This document shows, one piece after another, positions 1-8,784 of a DNA stretch of 42,346 bases. A model generated the notes under the pieces. The model was not told the DNA's origin. It was given only the letters and a program-made list of their open reading frames with translations, and ran no database searches. The position numbers and the translations under genes are program-made. Each line of letters starts with the position of its first letter. Position 1 is the first letter of the stretch. The stretch spans positions 1 through 42,346 of the forward strand of contig NZ_ALVZ01000182.1 in NCBI RefSeq assembly GCF_000332055.1. Reading direction: 5' to 3'. This stretch comes from Xenococcus sp. PCC 7305 (GTDB taxonomy: Bacteria; Cyanobacteriota; Cyanobacteriia; Cyanobacteriales; Xenococcaceae).

Positions 1-32
1 CTGATTTAAAACATGAAAGAATTTTGGACTAA

Positions 33-77
33 TCTTCTTTGCTTCTTTCTTTGCGTCTTTGCGCCTTTGCGCGAAAC
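33..77. repeat. Degenerate short tandem repeat (CTTTGCG-type)
   Basis: Successive CTTTGCG / CTTTGCGC units separated by one to three bases sit in the spacer 3' of the small protein gene that ends at 145. Units of this kind (GCGCAAAGACGCAAAG on the other strand) are common non-coding filler in cyanobacterial genomes. No coding role is evident. Confidence 0.55.
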
Positions 78-144
78 GAATTCATATCTGGATTCAGCAA
101 CGCCTTATTTTAATACTAAATGAGGAACAAACTGTTATAATTCA

Positions 145-423
145 CTAGAATAAAATATTAATCAAAAGCGATAATATTACCAATAGCATTAATACCACAA
201 ACCATGACCAAGGTTTTGAAGACGGATTGGGCTCTAGTGGATCAATAATACAAACATCATCAGAGATGGTGTCATGATAATTTTCATTATTGAGACTTCC
301 AGATGTAGCTCTGAGTTTACGAATCGAATGTTTGCGTTTTTTCTGCTGCAAGGAAGCAACAGCGGCTAATCGTCCCCGCAGGGGTGGTTTTATCCTTGGG
401 GGATAGTGGCGTAAACGACTCAT
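145..423 (-). CDS. Small tail-anchored membrane protein, unknown function
   Basis: 92-residue protein that I do not recognise. The first 40 residues are strongly basic (many Arg/Lys and a Pro-rich start), residues 45-68 are polar and acidic, and residues 73-92 form one hydrophobic span ending at the C-terminus. There is no N-terminal signal peptide, so a C-tail anchor with the basic domain in the cytoplasm is the simplest topology. The start codon overlaps the stop of the upstream haloperoxidase gene by four bases (ATGA), which implies translational coupling. I infer that it acts with the haloperoxidase, for example in membrane tethering, but nothing in the sequence proves this. Confidence 0.7.
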   Translation of the reverse strand: MSRLRHYPPRIKPPLRGRLAAVASLQQKKRKHSIRKLRATSGSLNNENYHDTISDDVCIIDPLEPNPSSKPWSWFVVLMLLVILSLLINILF

Positions 424-2315
424 CGGCGACCAATCCTCACAACATCACCATCGAAAGTAGGAACAGATAAGACAAAAGGATCTGTTGAATAGGTCAAGGC
501 TTGTTCTTCGAGAATACCGATCGCAATTTTTTCTCCCATGCGAAGACTATCGTAGTAGTCACTAAAATAGTGAACTCCTGCCATATCACGACCAATGGAG
601 ATATTGGCGGCTAATTTGTTCAATTCACCTTCAAGGGTTAGGAATTGGTTTGGTTTGTCTGGAACAGGTATTCCAGCATCAAGTTCTATTGGCATTGAAG
701 GATCTGCTAGCGTTGGCACAACTTGCCCTTCTGGAATAGTGGGCGCACGAAAAGCGATTGGATCATCATCAGTTTCAAAACGCTTGAATGCAACTTTTCC
801 ATCTTTAATAGCTAATACAGCACTAGTGTCGAAAAATGCTTTGAGAATAGTGACACAAGCCCCCGCTACCGTAGCATGACCTGCACCATAAGCTGGGTGC
901 ATCGGGGAACCTTCAGAGAATGCCATTGGCAGAAAGTGAGTTCCATTACCTTGACCATTTGCGATCGCCGTTAACGTAGCACCCAACTCAGTCTTGAATT
1001 TGTCTATATTTGCCGTTAGAGCAGGTGGAGTCAAAGCTGCAACATCAGCCGAGGGCGCTCGCACAAGTTCAATTCGTGCTGCTAATGCTTCTGGACGTAA
1101 ACGAATATGATTATTAAACTTCTGAAAACGAACCGCTTTTAAAGCTCTTGTAGCGACTTCTGTTACTAGGTTAAGGATATGGGGGCCGCCATAAAGAGCA
1201 AACCCACCAGCATTGCGACGAGTTTTAATATTCCCTGCTGCCACTCCAACCCCAGAAAGATGATCAAATCCAGGATCAAATGGTGTTTTCATTCCTAAAA
1301 GAATAATGCAAGCATTGAGATAAGCTTCATATAGAGCGTCAAAATGAACATAGGTTGCCAAATCGCGAGGAGTATAAATAAAGCGACGTGCCGGTCGATC
1401 TGAAGTAACATCCCCATTGCTATCTACATAGGTTTGATTCTCTTGCGGGATATTTTCATTTGGCTTAATCCCACGCTGAACTTTGACATAAGTTGTTATG
1501 TCAGTCATAAAATCTTTTCTTGGTTCGGCAATAGGAACTTTTTGATCGATGGCTAAAACACCATAGGTGATTTTTCCTTCTGCAACCTTGCCACCACCAT
1601 TTAAATCTGTATTTCCAATCAACAAAAATTGAGAAAGATAAGGGCCAACTTCTACTCCTGGAGAGGAACCACGAAATACAGTTTGTAAATCGAGTTGCCC
1701 ACCAGCTCCTACTTTCCGAGGTCTTCCAGTTTGATTGCTAATGTAAGAAAGATTATTAAGACGACCAAGAGAAGCTGTGATGTCAGTATTGCCACTATCT
1801 TTTTCAAAATCATTGAAAGGCGTATCTCGCAGAATCGCTAATTCATAGACCTCGGCCATTTCGCATACCAGCTCTGGATTAGCCTCACCATCTGCACCCA
1901 GTAATGGTGGTGCGGGAGCCATCGTAACAGCTTGGGCATCGGGGCCTTGTAGTTCAAATACTACTCCTGCTGTTGGGGCTTCCCATTGCCGAAAATCTTT
2001 GATTAGGTCACAGTTAGTTTCTTTTACGACTTCATTTCCCTCGACCTTATATTTCGCACCATGACGCACTCGATCAGAAAAGGGATCGATAAAACCTTCA
2101 TCTATCGCCCGTCGATACTCCACAAAGTCTTGGGGATCTTGCAATAATCCAGTATCTGGATTGTGAGGTAAGCCTTTAGTAAAAGACATAAAATACTTGT
2201 CGCCAGCATATTTTTGTTCTTCCCCATTAGCTTTTTGTTCGGGATGTTGGCGACTTCTGGCTAGCTCTGCCGCCTCTAGGCGAACAGCATAGGATTCCTG
2301 TCTGCGATCGTTCAT
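420..2315 (-). CDS. Vanadium-dependent haloperoxidase (bromoperoxidase type)
   Basis: 631 residues, full length for the algal/cyanobacterial vanadium bromoperoxidase group, which uses hydrogen peroxide to oxidise halides. The vanadate-site residues are visible in order: K399 and R407 in a KFNNHIRLRPE segment, H473, G479-H480 in HPAYGAGH, and R576 with H582 in GRDMAGVH. This matches the known order Lys, Arg, His, Ser-Gly-His, Arg, His. The odd point is Ala478 at the position that is normally the Ser hydrogen-bonded to vanadate. There is no recognisable export signal. The ATG at 2315 is the first Met of the frame and gives the expected N-terminus. It is translationally coupled to the small membrane protein downstream. 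Halide specificity cannot be told from sequence. Confidence 0.93.
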   Translation of the reverse strand: MNDRRQESYAVRLEAAELARSRQHPEQKANGEEQKYAGDKYFMSFTKGLPHNPDTGLLQDPQDFVEYRRAIDEGFIDPFSDRVRHGAKYKVEGNEVVKETNCDLIKDFRQWEAPTAGVVFELQGPDAQAVTMAPAPPLLGADGEANPELVCEMAEVYELAILRDTPFNDFEKDSGNTDITASLGRLNNLSYISNQTGRPRKVGAGGQLDLQTVFRGSSPGVEVGPYLSQFLLIGNTDLNGGGKVAEGKITYGVLAIDQKVPIAEPRKDFMTDITTYVKVQRGIKPNENIPQENQTYVDSNGDVTSDRPARRFIYTPRDLATYVHFDALYEAYLNACIILLGMKTPFDPGFDHLSGVGVAAGNIKTRRNAGGFALYGGPHILNLVTEVATRALKAVRFQKFNNHIRLRPEALAARIELVRAPSADVAALTPPALTANIDKFKTELGATLTAIANGQGNGTHFLPMAFSEGSPMHPAYGAGHATVAGACVTILKAFFDTSAVLAIKDGKVAFKRFETDDDPIAFRAPTIPEGQVVPTLADPSMPIELDAGIPVPDKPNQFLTLEGELNKLAANISIGRDMAGVHYFSDYYDSLRMGEKIAIGILEEQALTYSTDPFVLSVPTFDGDVVRIGRR

Positions 2316-2490
2316 GATAGTTATAATTTTTACTTAGTTTGAATGTTTTAATGACACCACAAAACCTTATCTACAACCTTTGTTGTAAGTATTTTTTAAT
2401 ATTCTCAAGATGAGACAATACTCGAATTTTGAATATTAAAACTCTCCCAGTAGTTTTCCAAAAAAGCTCTGATAGGTTTGATAAGCGATG

Positions 2491-2520
2491 GGAATTGGGG
2501 AAATAGGGAATTAGGGAGAA
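2491..2520. repeat. Short tandem repeat, AGGGAAT family
   Basis: Four degenerate units of the GGGAATT/GGGAAAT type lie in a spacer. The same family recurs at 21939-21980 and 33253-33293, so it is a dispersed STRR. Confidence 0.6.
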
Positions 2521-2667
2521 TATCTACTTGTCATAATTAACCTAGTGGAATGCTAAGAAACAGATGAGTCAAATTGGTCAATGCTAAATAGGTCTGGTTT
2601 GGATCAAAAATGCATCTTGTTTCATAAATCAATCCCCACCAAAAATGAAATATTTAATGGTCAAACT

Positions 2668-2730
2668 CGCGCGTTCCCTTGCTCGGTCGGCGCGGGGTCG
2701 GGACTCTTCGGGTAGAGCTCCGCAAGCGTC
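2668..2730. repeat. GC-rich palindromic block
   Basis: A GC-rich island in an AT-rich spacer. GGACTCT (2701-2707) can pair with AGAGCTCC (2714-2721) around TCGGGT with one bulged base. It lies directly 3' of trmH on the minus strand. It could be a dispersed palindromic repeat or a transcript-end structure; there is no T-tract, so a classic rho-independent terminator is unlikely. Confidence 0.4.
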
Positions 2731-2735
2731 AATTT

Positions 2736-3383
2736 TTAATTCCTAATATTGCCATATTCATCTAAAGCCGGATAAGCCTTCCCCTGCCGTTGGTACATGG
2801 CCGCGAGTTCAGGATAGCCCCATTCAAAAAGAACATGATTAAAGGTTTCAGGATCTAGATTAACGCGATCGTACATTTGGGCAGCTAATCTTTGGCGTTG
2901 TGCTTCAAACAAAATCACGGCAGCTGCCACAGACACATTGAGAGATTGCACCATGCCCATCATCGGGATAATAATATGTCCATCTACTAACTCAGCAGCG
3001 AGCTCACTAACCCCATGTTTTTCTGCGCCCAAAAGAATCGCAGTGGGAAGAGTGTAATCAATGTCGCGATAATCTATGGCCTCTGGGCTGAGATGAGCAG
3101 CATAAATTTTGAAATTGGAATCTTGAAGGTCTGCGATCGCTGTCTTAATATGATTATGGGTATGCAGTTGTACCCATTTTTCACTGCCCTGCGCGACTTG
3201 AGAATAGGTGGGAACTTTACTATTACTATTTACCCCATGAACCGCAAACACCCCAACGGCATCACAGGTACGGATGATTGCTGATAAATTATGGGGTTTG
3301 TGAACATCCTCTGTTACAACTGTCAAATCAGGTTGTCTTTTACTTAAAACTTGTTTCAATCTCTCGTATCTTCTAGGAATCAT
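2736..3383 (-). CDS. trmH: tRNA (guanosine-2'-O-)-methyltransferase, SpoU/TrmH family
   Basis: 215-residue SPOUT-class methyltransferase. All three family motifs are visible: the N-terminal motif 1 (NLSAIIRTCDAVGV, residues about 32-45, with the catalytic Arg), motif 2 (LLGAEKHGVS, about 117-126) and motif 3 (IPMMGMVQSLNVSVAAA, about 138-154), which form the knotted SAM-binding site. The MIPRRYERL start and compact length match TrmH, which methylates G18 in the tRNA D-loop, rather than the longer RlmB/TrmH-like rRNA enzymes that carry an N-terminal L30e-like domain. It stands alone, with spacers of over 140 bp on both sides. Confidence in the family is very high and in TrmH itself good. Confidence 0.9.
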   Translation of the reverse strand: MIPRRYERLKQVLSKRQPDLTVVTEDVHKPHNLSAIIRTCDAVGVFAVHGVNSNSKVPTYSQVAQGSEKWVQLHTHNHIKTAIADLQDSNFKIYAAHLSPEAIDYRDIDYTLPTAILLGAEKHGVSELAAELVDGHIIIPMMGMVQSLNVSVAAAVILFEAQRQRLAAQMYDRVNLDPETFNHVLFEWGYPELAAMYQRQGKAYPALDEYGNIRN

Positions 3384-3525
3384 GCTCTATTTAGGAGTGG
3401 GGATTTTTAGTATTGGGGTAGAAAGCAAGCATATTATCCCATATAGAGTATGTATTCAATTGTAGGGGCAAATGGCTATTCACCCCCACTAGTGATAATT
3501 CTTAGCTACATCTGAGCAAAATTTA

Positions 3526-4725
3526 TTAGACGGAAGGCTTAACAGAAATACAATTATGCATTCTCAAAGTTGCTGCTGCTGCATAATTACGACCAGAAGG
3601 ATTATTGGGATAAAAAGAACTTCCGACCTCGTTATAAGCAGAGGCAACTTGGCAAAAGCCAGACATAGTCTGAACTTTAGTTTCTGCCCAATGCCCAGAA
3701 ATATCATCAAAAACAGTTGGTGATGACGGTAAGTTTAGTTCAGTAGATTGACCCCTTGCTGTATTGACAAATTTAGCCGCACCTTCTAGAACTGCCATCA
3801 ATTCTGCCCTGGTTACGGGTTGTTCTGGTCTAAAAGATCCATCTTCATAACCTTTGACAATTTGATTTTCCTGGGCCCATTGAATTTTGGCTGCACTCCA
3901 GCGATCGCGAGCAACATCAGGATAGGACTGAGTAGTCGCTACATCAGGAGTCTGAATTTGCAGATCACTAACAGTACTTAATGCTCCAATTACCATCGAG
4001 ACTAATTGTTCTCTGGTCAACGGTGCTTCCGGACGAAAGGTATCATCTTTAAAACCCGCAATAAAACCGAGAGCAACAGCCTGTTCAATTTCATCTTTAT
4101 AAATATCCAGAGCAGTATCATTAAAACTAGCTTTAGCAACTGCGGGAGGAGGAGTGGGGGGAGTGTCTCCGGCAGCGGCGATCGCGGCGGTATCTCCACT
4201 AAAGAAAAAATGACCTAAGGTTTTGCCCTCATAAGTTTTCTTGGCAAACTGCCAACCGGGATTAAGAAAAATTTTGAGAAACTGACCTTCAGTTTTGCCG
4301 AAGGTTGTACCAATGACGGTTCGAGAACGGTCTTTCCGACTAACAGCAACTAGTTGGATTTCCTCTCCCCTATCAGTTAAATCTAAACTGTAATCCTGAC
4401 TAGTATCTTGTCCATCAAGACGGACAGAATAACCATTACTATCTGTTGCACGACGGCAACTACCCGTAAAATCGAAGGTTGTCCATAGAGGCTCAATAAT
4501 AGTGGGTTGAGAGCCACTTTCACTCCAGCAAGTTTGTTTTCCGGGAATTTGCTCTATCAGAACCAGATTGTTAAATCTTCCACCCGTAACAGCAACCGCA
4601 ATTACTTGAGTCTGATCAATTTCCTGTTCTCCAACTTGGGCGATCGCTTGGGAGTTCAAAGATAAGCCGCCTCCCAAAAGAATAGTGCTGATAGCTGCGG
4701 TTGCTAGCTTGTTTCTCAGTTTCAT
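3526..4725 (-). CDS. DUF3747 and SLH-domain surface protein
   Basis: 399 residues. A signal peptide covers residues 1-30 (basic start, hydrophobic core, SQAIAQ-type cleavage region). Residues about 40-175 form a cyanobacterial DUF3747-type domain containing two Cys residues (in GKQTCWSES and TGSCRRA) that could form a disulfide. A Pro-rich linker at about 185-197 leads to three S-layer homology repeats, seen as AxxLGFIAGFKDDTFRPEAPLTREQ, then the equivalent ending in FRPEQPVTRAE, then a degenerate third repeat ending in FYPNNPSGRNYAAA. SLH repeats bind cell-wall polymers or peptidoglycan, so a periplasmic or wall-attached role is likely. The enzymatic role, if any, is unknown. It is monocistronic by spacing. 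Confidence 0.85.
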   Translation of the reverse strand: MKLRNKLATAAISTILLGGGLSLNSQAIAQVGEQEIDQTQVIAVAVTGGRFNNLVLIEQIPGKQTCWSESGSQPTIIEPLWTTFDFTGSCRRATDSNGYSVRLDGQDTSQDYSLDLTDRGEEIQLVAVSRKDRSRTVIGTTFGKTEGQFLKIFLNPGWQFAKKTYEGKTLGHFFFSGDTAAIAAAGDTPPTPPPAVAKASFNDTALDIYKDEIEQAVALGFIAGFKDDTFRPEAPLTREQLVSMVIGALSTVSDLQIQTPDVATTQSYPDVARDRWSAAKIQWAQENQIVKGYEDGSFRPEQPVTRAELMAVLEGAAKFVNTARGQSTELNLPSSPTVFDDISGHWAETKVQTMSGFCQVASAYNEVGSSFYPNNPSGRNYAAAATLRMHNCISVKPSV

Positions 4726-4923
4726 ATATCTAAATAATTATTTACTAATACGACTCAAAATTAGATTCTGCAATCAGTCTTGACGACAAGACATAATTTA
4801 TTCTTTACAGTTCTACTTTATAGATATGATTTCGACAAAATTTACTTGACAAATCATGTAGTAATCCAAGCTCAATTCCAGACTGATTATCTTCTCAATA
4901 TGTTCCTGAATTTTTCTTCCCAC

Positions 4924-4950
4924 CTTCTGCCCTCTGCCCTCTGCCCTCTA
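4924..4950. repeat. Short tandem repeat, CTCTGCC family
   Basis: Three to four heptamers (TTCTGCC, then CTCTGCC twice, then CTCTAAC) lie just beyond the stop of the NurA gene. The same unit is found at 33491-33531. Confidence 0.75.
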
Positions 4951-4957
4951 ACTTCAT

Positions 4958-6151
4958 TCAAGCGACACTGCCCCGCTTTCTGGCCTCTTTATAGGAAATT
5001 CCCACATTTTTGATACCAGTTCGTACTAACTGTTGTTCGAGAAGGGCAAAAAAACGAGCGCGATCGCTACCTCTCACCACAGCTTGATTATGGGATTCTG
5101 CCAAAGCAACCGGATAACCATAACCTTTATGAACTTGACCTAACATAATGCTCAGGGATTGGTTTAATAATGTACTATCTTCAGCTACCCAAGCAGGAAT
5201 TTCAACGCGGGCAACTTCTGAACCAACATGAACATAACAGAAATAAATTCGTTGCGACTCGTCATAAAGTTCGAGAACCTTTAAACCACTGCGGTATAGG
5301 GGACTTCTTTGCCCGGGTTGCAAACGATGGGACCAGAAAGTAGCATCTCGTAGGGGATCTATTTTCTGACAAGGATATTTTTCTAAATCACTACAGTTGA
5401 CAACACAATTAGGACTTTCATAAGGACAGCTTTGTAATCGCAGAAAATTAATGCCTTCAACGCTCCGAGAAGCACTGACATAACCCATAAAAGGAATTTT
5501 GGTTGTTTTTAGTTGTTCCCAGGAAGCTAAAATCGGCGTTAAAATTTGCTCCCTGGCATCTAGGGGTAAATCATAAAGAAACCAGTAAATTAACGAACCG
5601 TCAACCATTGCTAGGTTAGGGATATTTGTATGGGAACCTGGGGGCAAAACCCACTGACAAGCCATCTCAGCCAAGATTTCTGCTTCCGAGACAGCCCGAC
5701 GATAACCCATCCATTCATCCAAACGAATGCCCCATTGTTTAGAAATATAGAGATCTTTTTCTTGATAAAAAACTTCTGGCAAACTATCTAGTAACGGATG
5801 TAAACTTTGCCCGTAATGCAACATCACCCGGCCGACATTAATCAAATAACAATAAACTATTTCGTGATGGGAAGGAGAAATCTGAGAACCATCACTGGCA
5901 AAAACGCTATGACTATAGGGTGGTGCAGGAATATCAATGCAACTATCTAACGGTTCAACCGGAGTTGCAACGGCAAATAGTAAGCGATCGCGCCAATTAT
6001 CCAAATTCTCGATCAATTGTTGCTGCTTAATACAAGCTTGCTGTTGGATAATCTCTGCTTGTTCAATTCGATGACGAGAAGCTAAAGCTTCTTTCTGCAA
6101 ATGCTGACTAATTCCAGGAAGTTGCCCTGCTAATTTAGCAATATCTAGCAT
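4958..6151 (-). CDS. nurA: NurA-domain nuclease
   Basis: 397 residues. NurA is a 5'-3' nuclease that works with a helicase in resecting DNA double-strand breaks. The N-terminus (residues 1-60) is a helical region. The first metal-binding Asp is D87 in FASDGSQIS and the second conserved Asp is D184 in AMVDGSLIYW. A late conserved segment (YPVALAESHNQAVV) is also present. It starts 12 bp after the stop of the helicase gene, so the two are almost surely cotranscribed with the helicase first. In archaea and some bacteria NurA pairs with HerA; here the partner is an SF1 helicase. Domain identity is confident; the in vivo role in cyanobacteria is inferred. Confidence 0.85.
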   Translation of the reverse strand: MLDIAKLAGQLPGISQHLQKEALASRHRIEQAEIIQQQACIKQQQLIENLDNWRDRLLFAVATPVEPLDSCIDIPAPPYSHSVFASDGSQISPSHHEIVYCYLINVGRVMLHYGQSLHPLLDSLPEVFYQEKDLYISKQWGIRLDEWMGYRRAVSEAEILAEMACQWVLPPGSHTNIPNLAMVDGSLIYWFLYDLPLDAREQILTPILASWEQLKTTKIPFMGYVSASRSVEGINFLRLQSCPYESPNCVVNCSDLEKYPCQKIDPLRDATFWSHRLQPGQRSPLYRSGLKVLELYDESQRIYFCYVHVGSEVARVEIPAWVAEDSTLLNQSLSIMLGQVHKGYGYPVALAESHNQAVVRGSDRARFFALLEQQLVRTGIKNVGISYKEARKRGSVA

Positions 6152-6163
6152 GATAATTTAGAG

Positions 6164-7645
6164 TTATTGTGAAATAAATACTTGCTTTTTAGCACGAGTC
6201 AAAGCTGTATAGAGAAGTTTTTGGCGATCGCTACACCCTATCATATCCTGAACGTCCAAAAACACATGTTCAATACTGCTGCCTTGGGCTTTATGAGTTG
6301 TCAGAGCATAGGCATAGCCCACATCATCAAACATCCGCGAAAGATCAAAATAGTAATACCATTGCTTACTACTAGCAAAAGTTTTCACCTGTTCACGATG
6401 GAGCTTCTGACTATCTTCATGGAGAATCAATAAAGTCTGAGGTTGAGCTTCTTCAGGTTTCACTCTAACTCGCCAATACTGATATGTTTGTTGCTGAAAA
6501 GTCAACTCAGATAGTTGACCAGTCTCGATAACTTGACATTCTTCGGAGCTATTAATTAAGATGCGCCACTTATTTTTACCCTTAGCACCGGGTCTTGGGC
6601 GAAAGAGTGGCTTTCTCGCTATTAAGCGATCTCCCGGTAAATAGGGTTGGACATCTTCTCCCCATAATCGAGCACGCACAAATTTATTTAAAGATTCAAC
6701 TGTTCTGTTTCTCCAGGCTAAATACCTAACATAATCTGGATTTTTTTGGTACTCTGCCGATTCAAATAAACTGATAGCCCTTTCTCGCCATTCCGATGGA
6801 GAAGTACAAAGTATTGATTGATCTCGTGTCGTAGTGAAAGCATAAATAATTCGTGAGTATCGAGGATCACTTCTGATCGTTTCTGCCACCCGAGCCAAAT
6901 CACCATCATAACGAATGACTTCGGTTAAGGTGCTATTGTGATCAATGAGTTCAGAACTGGCGACAATCGGCTCATGCTCATTAATAGGTGGTAGCTGGGC
7001 GTGATCACCAACGAATACAACCTTCGTTAGTAAACTTGATTGAGCTTGGGTAGCTATTTCCCGAAAATTCTCCTTATTGAGCATTGAGAACTCATCAATG
7101 ATGACAATGTCATAGCCAGATAAATCAACATGACCCTTAGATTTAAACTCCTCTTTCCCCGACTCCTCATTAAGTTCTGGCTGCTGTCCCAGCAATTGGG
7201 CAACTGTTTTCACTTCTAGTTCCAAGTCTTCGGTGTCGGCCAAATTTCTTAAATTTTTAGCTGCTTTGTTAGTCGGACAAGCTGCTACAAAACTTAGTTT
7301 TTCGTTTATCAACCATTTAATATAATGACAAATCAGAAATGATTTTCCGGTTCCCGCATAACCAGCCAAGCGAAAAAATTTATCTTGACTATTAGTGAAA
7401 ATTTTCAGTTGGGAGAAACTCTCTTGCTGATCATTAGTTAGCTCGGTTTCAGTCCTCGATGCCGATTGGCATTTTTGGGTATCGACAGTCAAGCCAAATG
7501 AATTATTCTCATTTAACTTCTTGAGTAAGTCTCCCACTCCCTCGATTTCCCCAGTTTGCAGCAGATTCACAAAAAGTTTGACTTCCGATGCGATCTCTAT
7601 GGGAACTTCTATGACTTCTTTTTGCGAGTTGACTTGTTTATTCAT
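6164..7645 (-). CDS. RecD/Dda-like SF1B DNA helicase
   Basis: 493-residue AAA/SF1 ATPase. The first 65 residues are a variable helical region. Walker A is GYAGTGKS (95-102), motif Ia is in AACPTNKAAKNL, Walker B is VIIDEFSML with D184-E185, and motif III follows as FVGDHAQLPP. The C-terminal UvrD-like half ends in YALTTHKAQGSSIEHV and LLYTALTRAKKQV, the usual motif V/VI region of RecD2/Dda/Pif1-type helicases. It is shorter than RecD2 (about 700 residues) and lacks its long N-terminal region, so it resembles phage Dda in size. It lies directly upstream of nurA (12-bp gap), which suggests a helicase-nuclease machine. Confidence 0.88.
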   Translation of the reverse strand: MNKQVNSQKEVIEVPIEIASEVKLFVNLLQTGEIEGVGDLLKKLNENNSFGLTVDTQKCQSASRTETELTNDQQESFSQLKIFTNSQDKFFRLAGYAGTGKSFLICHYIKWLINEKLSFVAACPTNKAAKNLRNLADTEDLELEVKTVAQLLGQQPELNEESGKEEFKSKGHVDLSGYDIVIIDEFSMLNKENFREIATQAQSSLLTKVVFVGDHAQLPPINEHEPIVASSELIDHNSTLTEVIRYDGDLARVAETIRSDPRYSRIIYAFTTTRDQSILCTSPSEWRERAISLFESAEYQKNPDYVRYLAWRNRTVESLNKFVRARLWGEDVQPYLPGDRLIARKPLFRPRPGAKGKNKWRILINSSEECQVIETGQLSELTFQQQTYQYWRVRVKPEEAQPQTLLILHEDSQKLHREQVKTFASSKQWYYYFDLSRMFDDVGYAYALTTHKAQGSSIEHVFLDVQDMIGCSDRQKLLYTALTRAKKQVFISQ

Positions 7646-7822
7646 GTCTTTCGAGCAATGTTTCAGCTTAGCCAGTCCTGACCCTTGGATAGTAGCAGAT
7701 CTGGGTTGAGCGATCGCAATTAGCTAAATCTAATATTACTTTTATTTGTGATTTGATTTAACTTGTGATCGCGCAGCGCTAGTCTTGGCTGATCGCAAAA
7801 AAATATATTACTAACTTTAAAG

Positions 7823-8602
7823 TCATTTTAAGTGAAAATCGCTAGAATCAGAGGGGATTTGCGCTATTTTTTCCAGTCCAACAGAAGCCAACAAGTTTTG
7901 CCAATTAGATGCCAAATTGTGATCGTCTGGGGCTGCTTTTCTGAGTTTGGCTAAAGTCGCAACTGTTTCATACCAAATACCAGCTTCGCCATAGATAACC
8001 ACAGTTTCTAGGGAATTAGCAGTTTGCAGGCGATCGCGAGTTGTTGCTTCTAGGGCTACTCGCTGAATTTGGCCTTCAATGGTCGGAGTATCTGGTTTCA
8101 ATTTGCCATTAGGTATGATAGCTAATGCCCACTGATAATTTTTGCCGACTTCCAATGGCGGTGCATCATCAGGAAGAGTTAAACTAATGACTCCTGATTG
8201 ATTATTGAGAGGCAAAATAGTTTGATAATGATCGCTACTATCTTCATTTCGCCAGCTAAAAAGAACTAAACTAGCAGAGTTTGACGAGAAATAGACGAGT
8301 ACAGTCGGATGAGAGGAAACAGTTAATCCCTTGGTGGAAGCAGGAATTAGAGGAACAAGGGGCAAAGAAGAATTTTCTGCTTGATTTTCATTGTTACATT
8401 GTCCGATGCAACGAGATGCCGCGCCTTTGCTTGTTTTTGGTTGATCTACTGTCGGTGGCTTAAAAGTAACTTTGAATGTTGGATTAGAAGAGGGATTAGA
8501 GTTTTCTTGAGCGATCGCTCTGATTAACCAACCAGGAGTAATTAAGATAGTCAAGACGGCAAACAGATTTGCAGCTCTTGATAGATTATTGTTCATTCTC
8601 AT
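7823..8602 (-). CDS. DUF928 exported protein
   Basis: 259 residues. The N-terminus is a signal peptide (hydrophobic residues 12-30, ending in IRAIAQ). A low-complexity polar region with a Cys pair (SRCIGQCNN) precedes the DUF928 domain, residues about 95-255, recognised from HPTVLVYF, LVLFSWRNED, SVISLTLPDD-like and YQWALAIIPNGK segments. DUF928 proteins are widespread in cyanobacteria, predicted periplasmic, and of unknown function. The downstream part contains helical segments with RDRLQTANS. It has no close operon partner. Confidence 0.82.
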   Translation of the reverse strand: MRMNNNLSRAANLFAVLTILITPGWLIRAIAQENSNPSSNPTFKVTFKPPTVDQPKTSKGAASRCIGQCNNENQAENSSLPLVPLIPASTKGLTVSSHPTVLVYFSSNSASLVLFSWRNEDSSDHYQTILPLNNQSGVISLTLPDDAPPLEVGKNYQWALAIIPNGKLKPDTPTIEGQIQRVALEATTRDRLQTANSLETVVIYGEAGIWYETVATLAKLRKAAPDDHNLASNWQNLLASVGLEKIAQIPSDSSDFHLK

Positions 8603-8784
8603 AAAATAAATTTAAAATAAGTAATTCAACTACTTTAAATTTTAAAATAGCAATCAATAAAATAATATAAATTAGCTGTAATATTTTATGGATTATCTGT
8701 CATGGTTTGATGATTATTTGAATAACAATCATTAAGTTTCGTCCGAAAATACACTGAGGCAGAGTGCAGAGGGTGAAATCACGG

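Larger units (their letters stand above)
2316..2735. other. 420-bp spacer without a gene
   Basis: No convincing reading frame is present on either strand. It contains a GGGAATT-type short repeat (2491-2520) and a GC-rich structured block next to the trmH stop codon (2668-2730). The rest is AT-rich and should hold the haloperoxidase promoter, which I could not pin to a clear -35/-10 pair. Confidence 0.6.

Noticed and set aside
595-879. Plus-strand frame of 94 codons inside the haloperoxidase gene
   Set aside because: Complete overlap with a clear haloperoxidase coding region on the other strand; no family motif or RBS.
4780-5013. Plus-strand frame of 77 codons between the SLH gene and nurA
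   Set aside because: Runs through a CTCTGCC repeat tract and into the nurA 3' end on the opposite strand; not a gene.
7740-7800. HIP1-rich inverted sequence upstream of the helicase gene and downstream of it
   Set aside because: GATCGC elements are expected wherever HIP1 is frequent; no defined hairpin with a T-tract.
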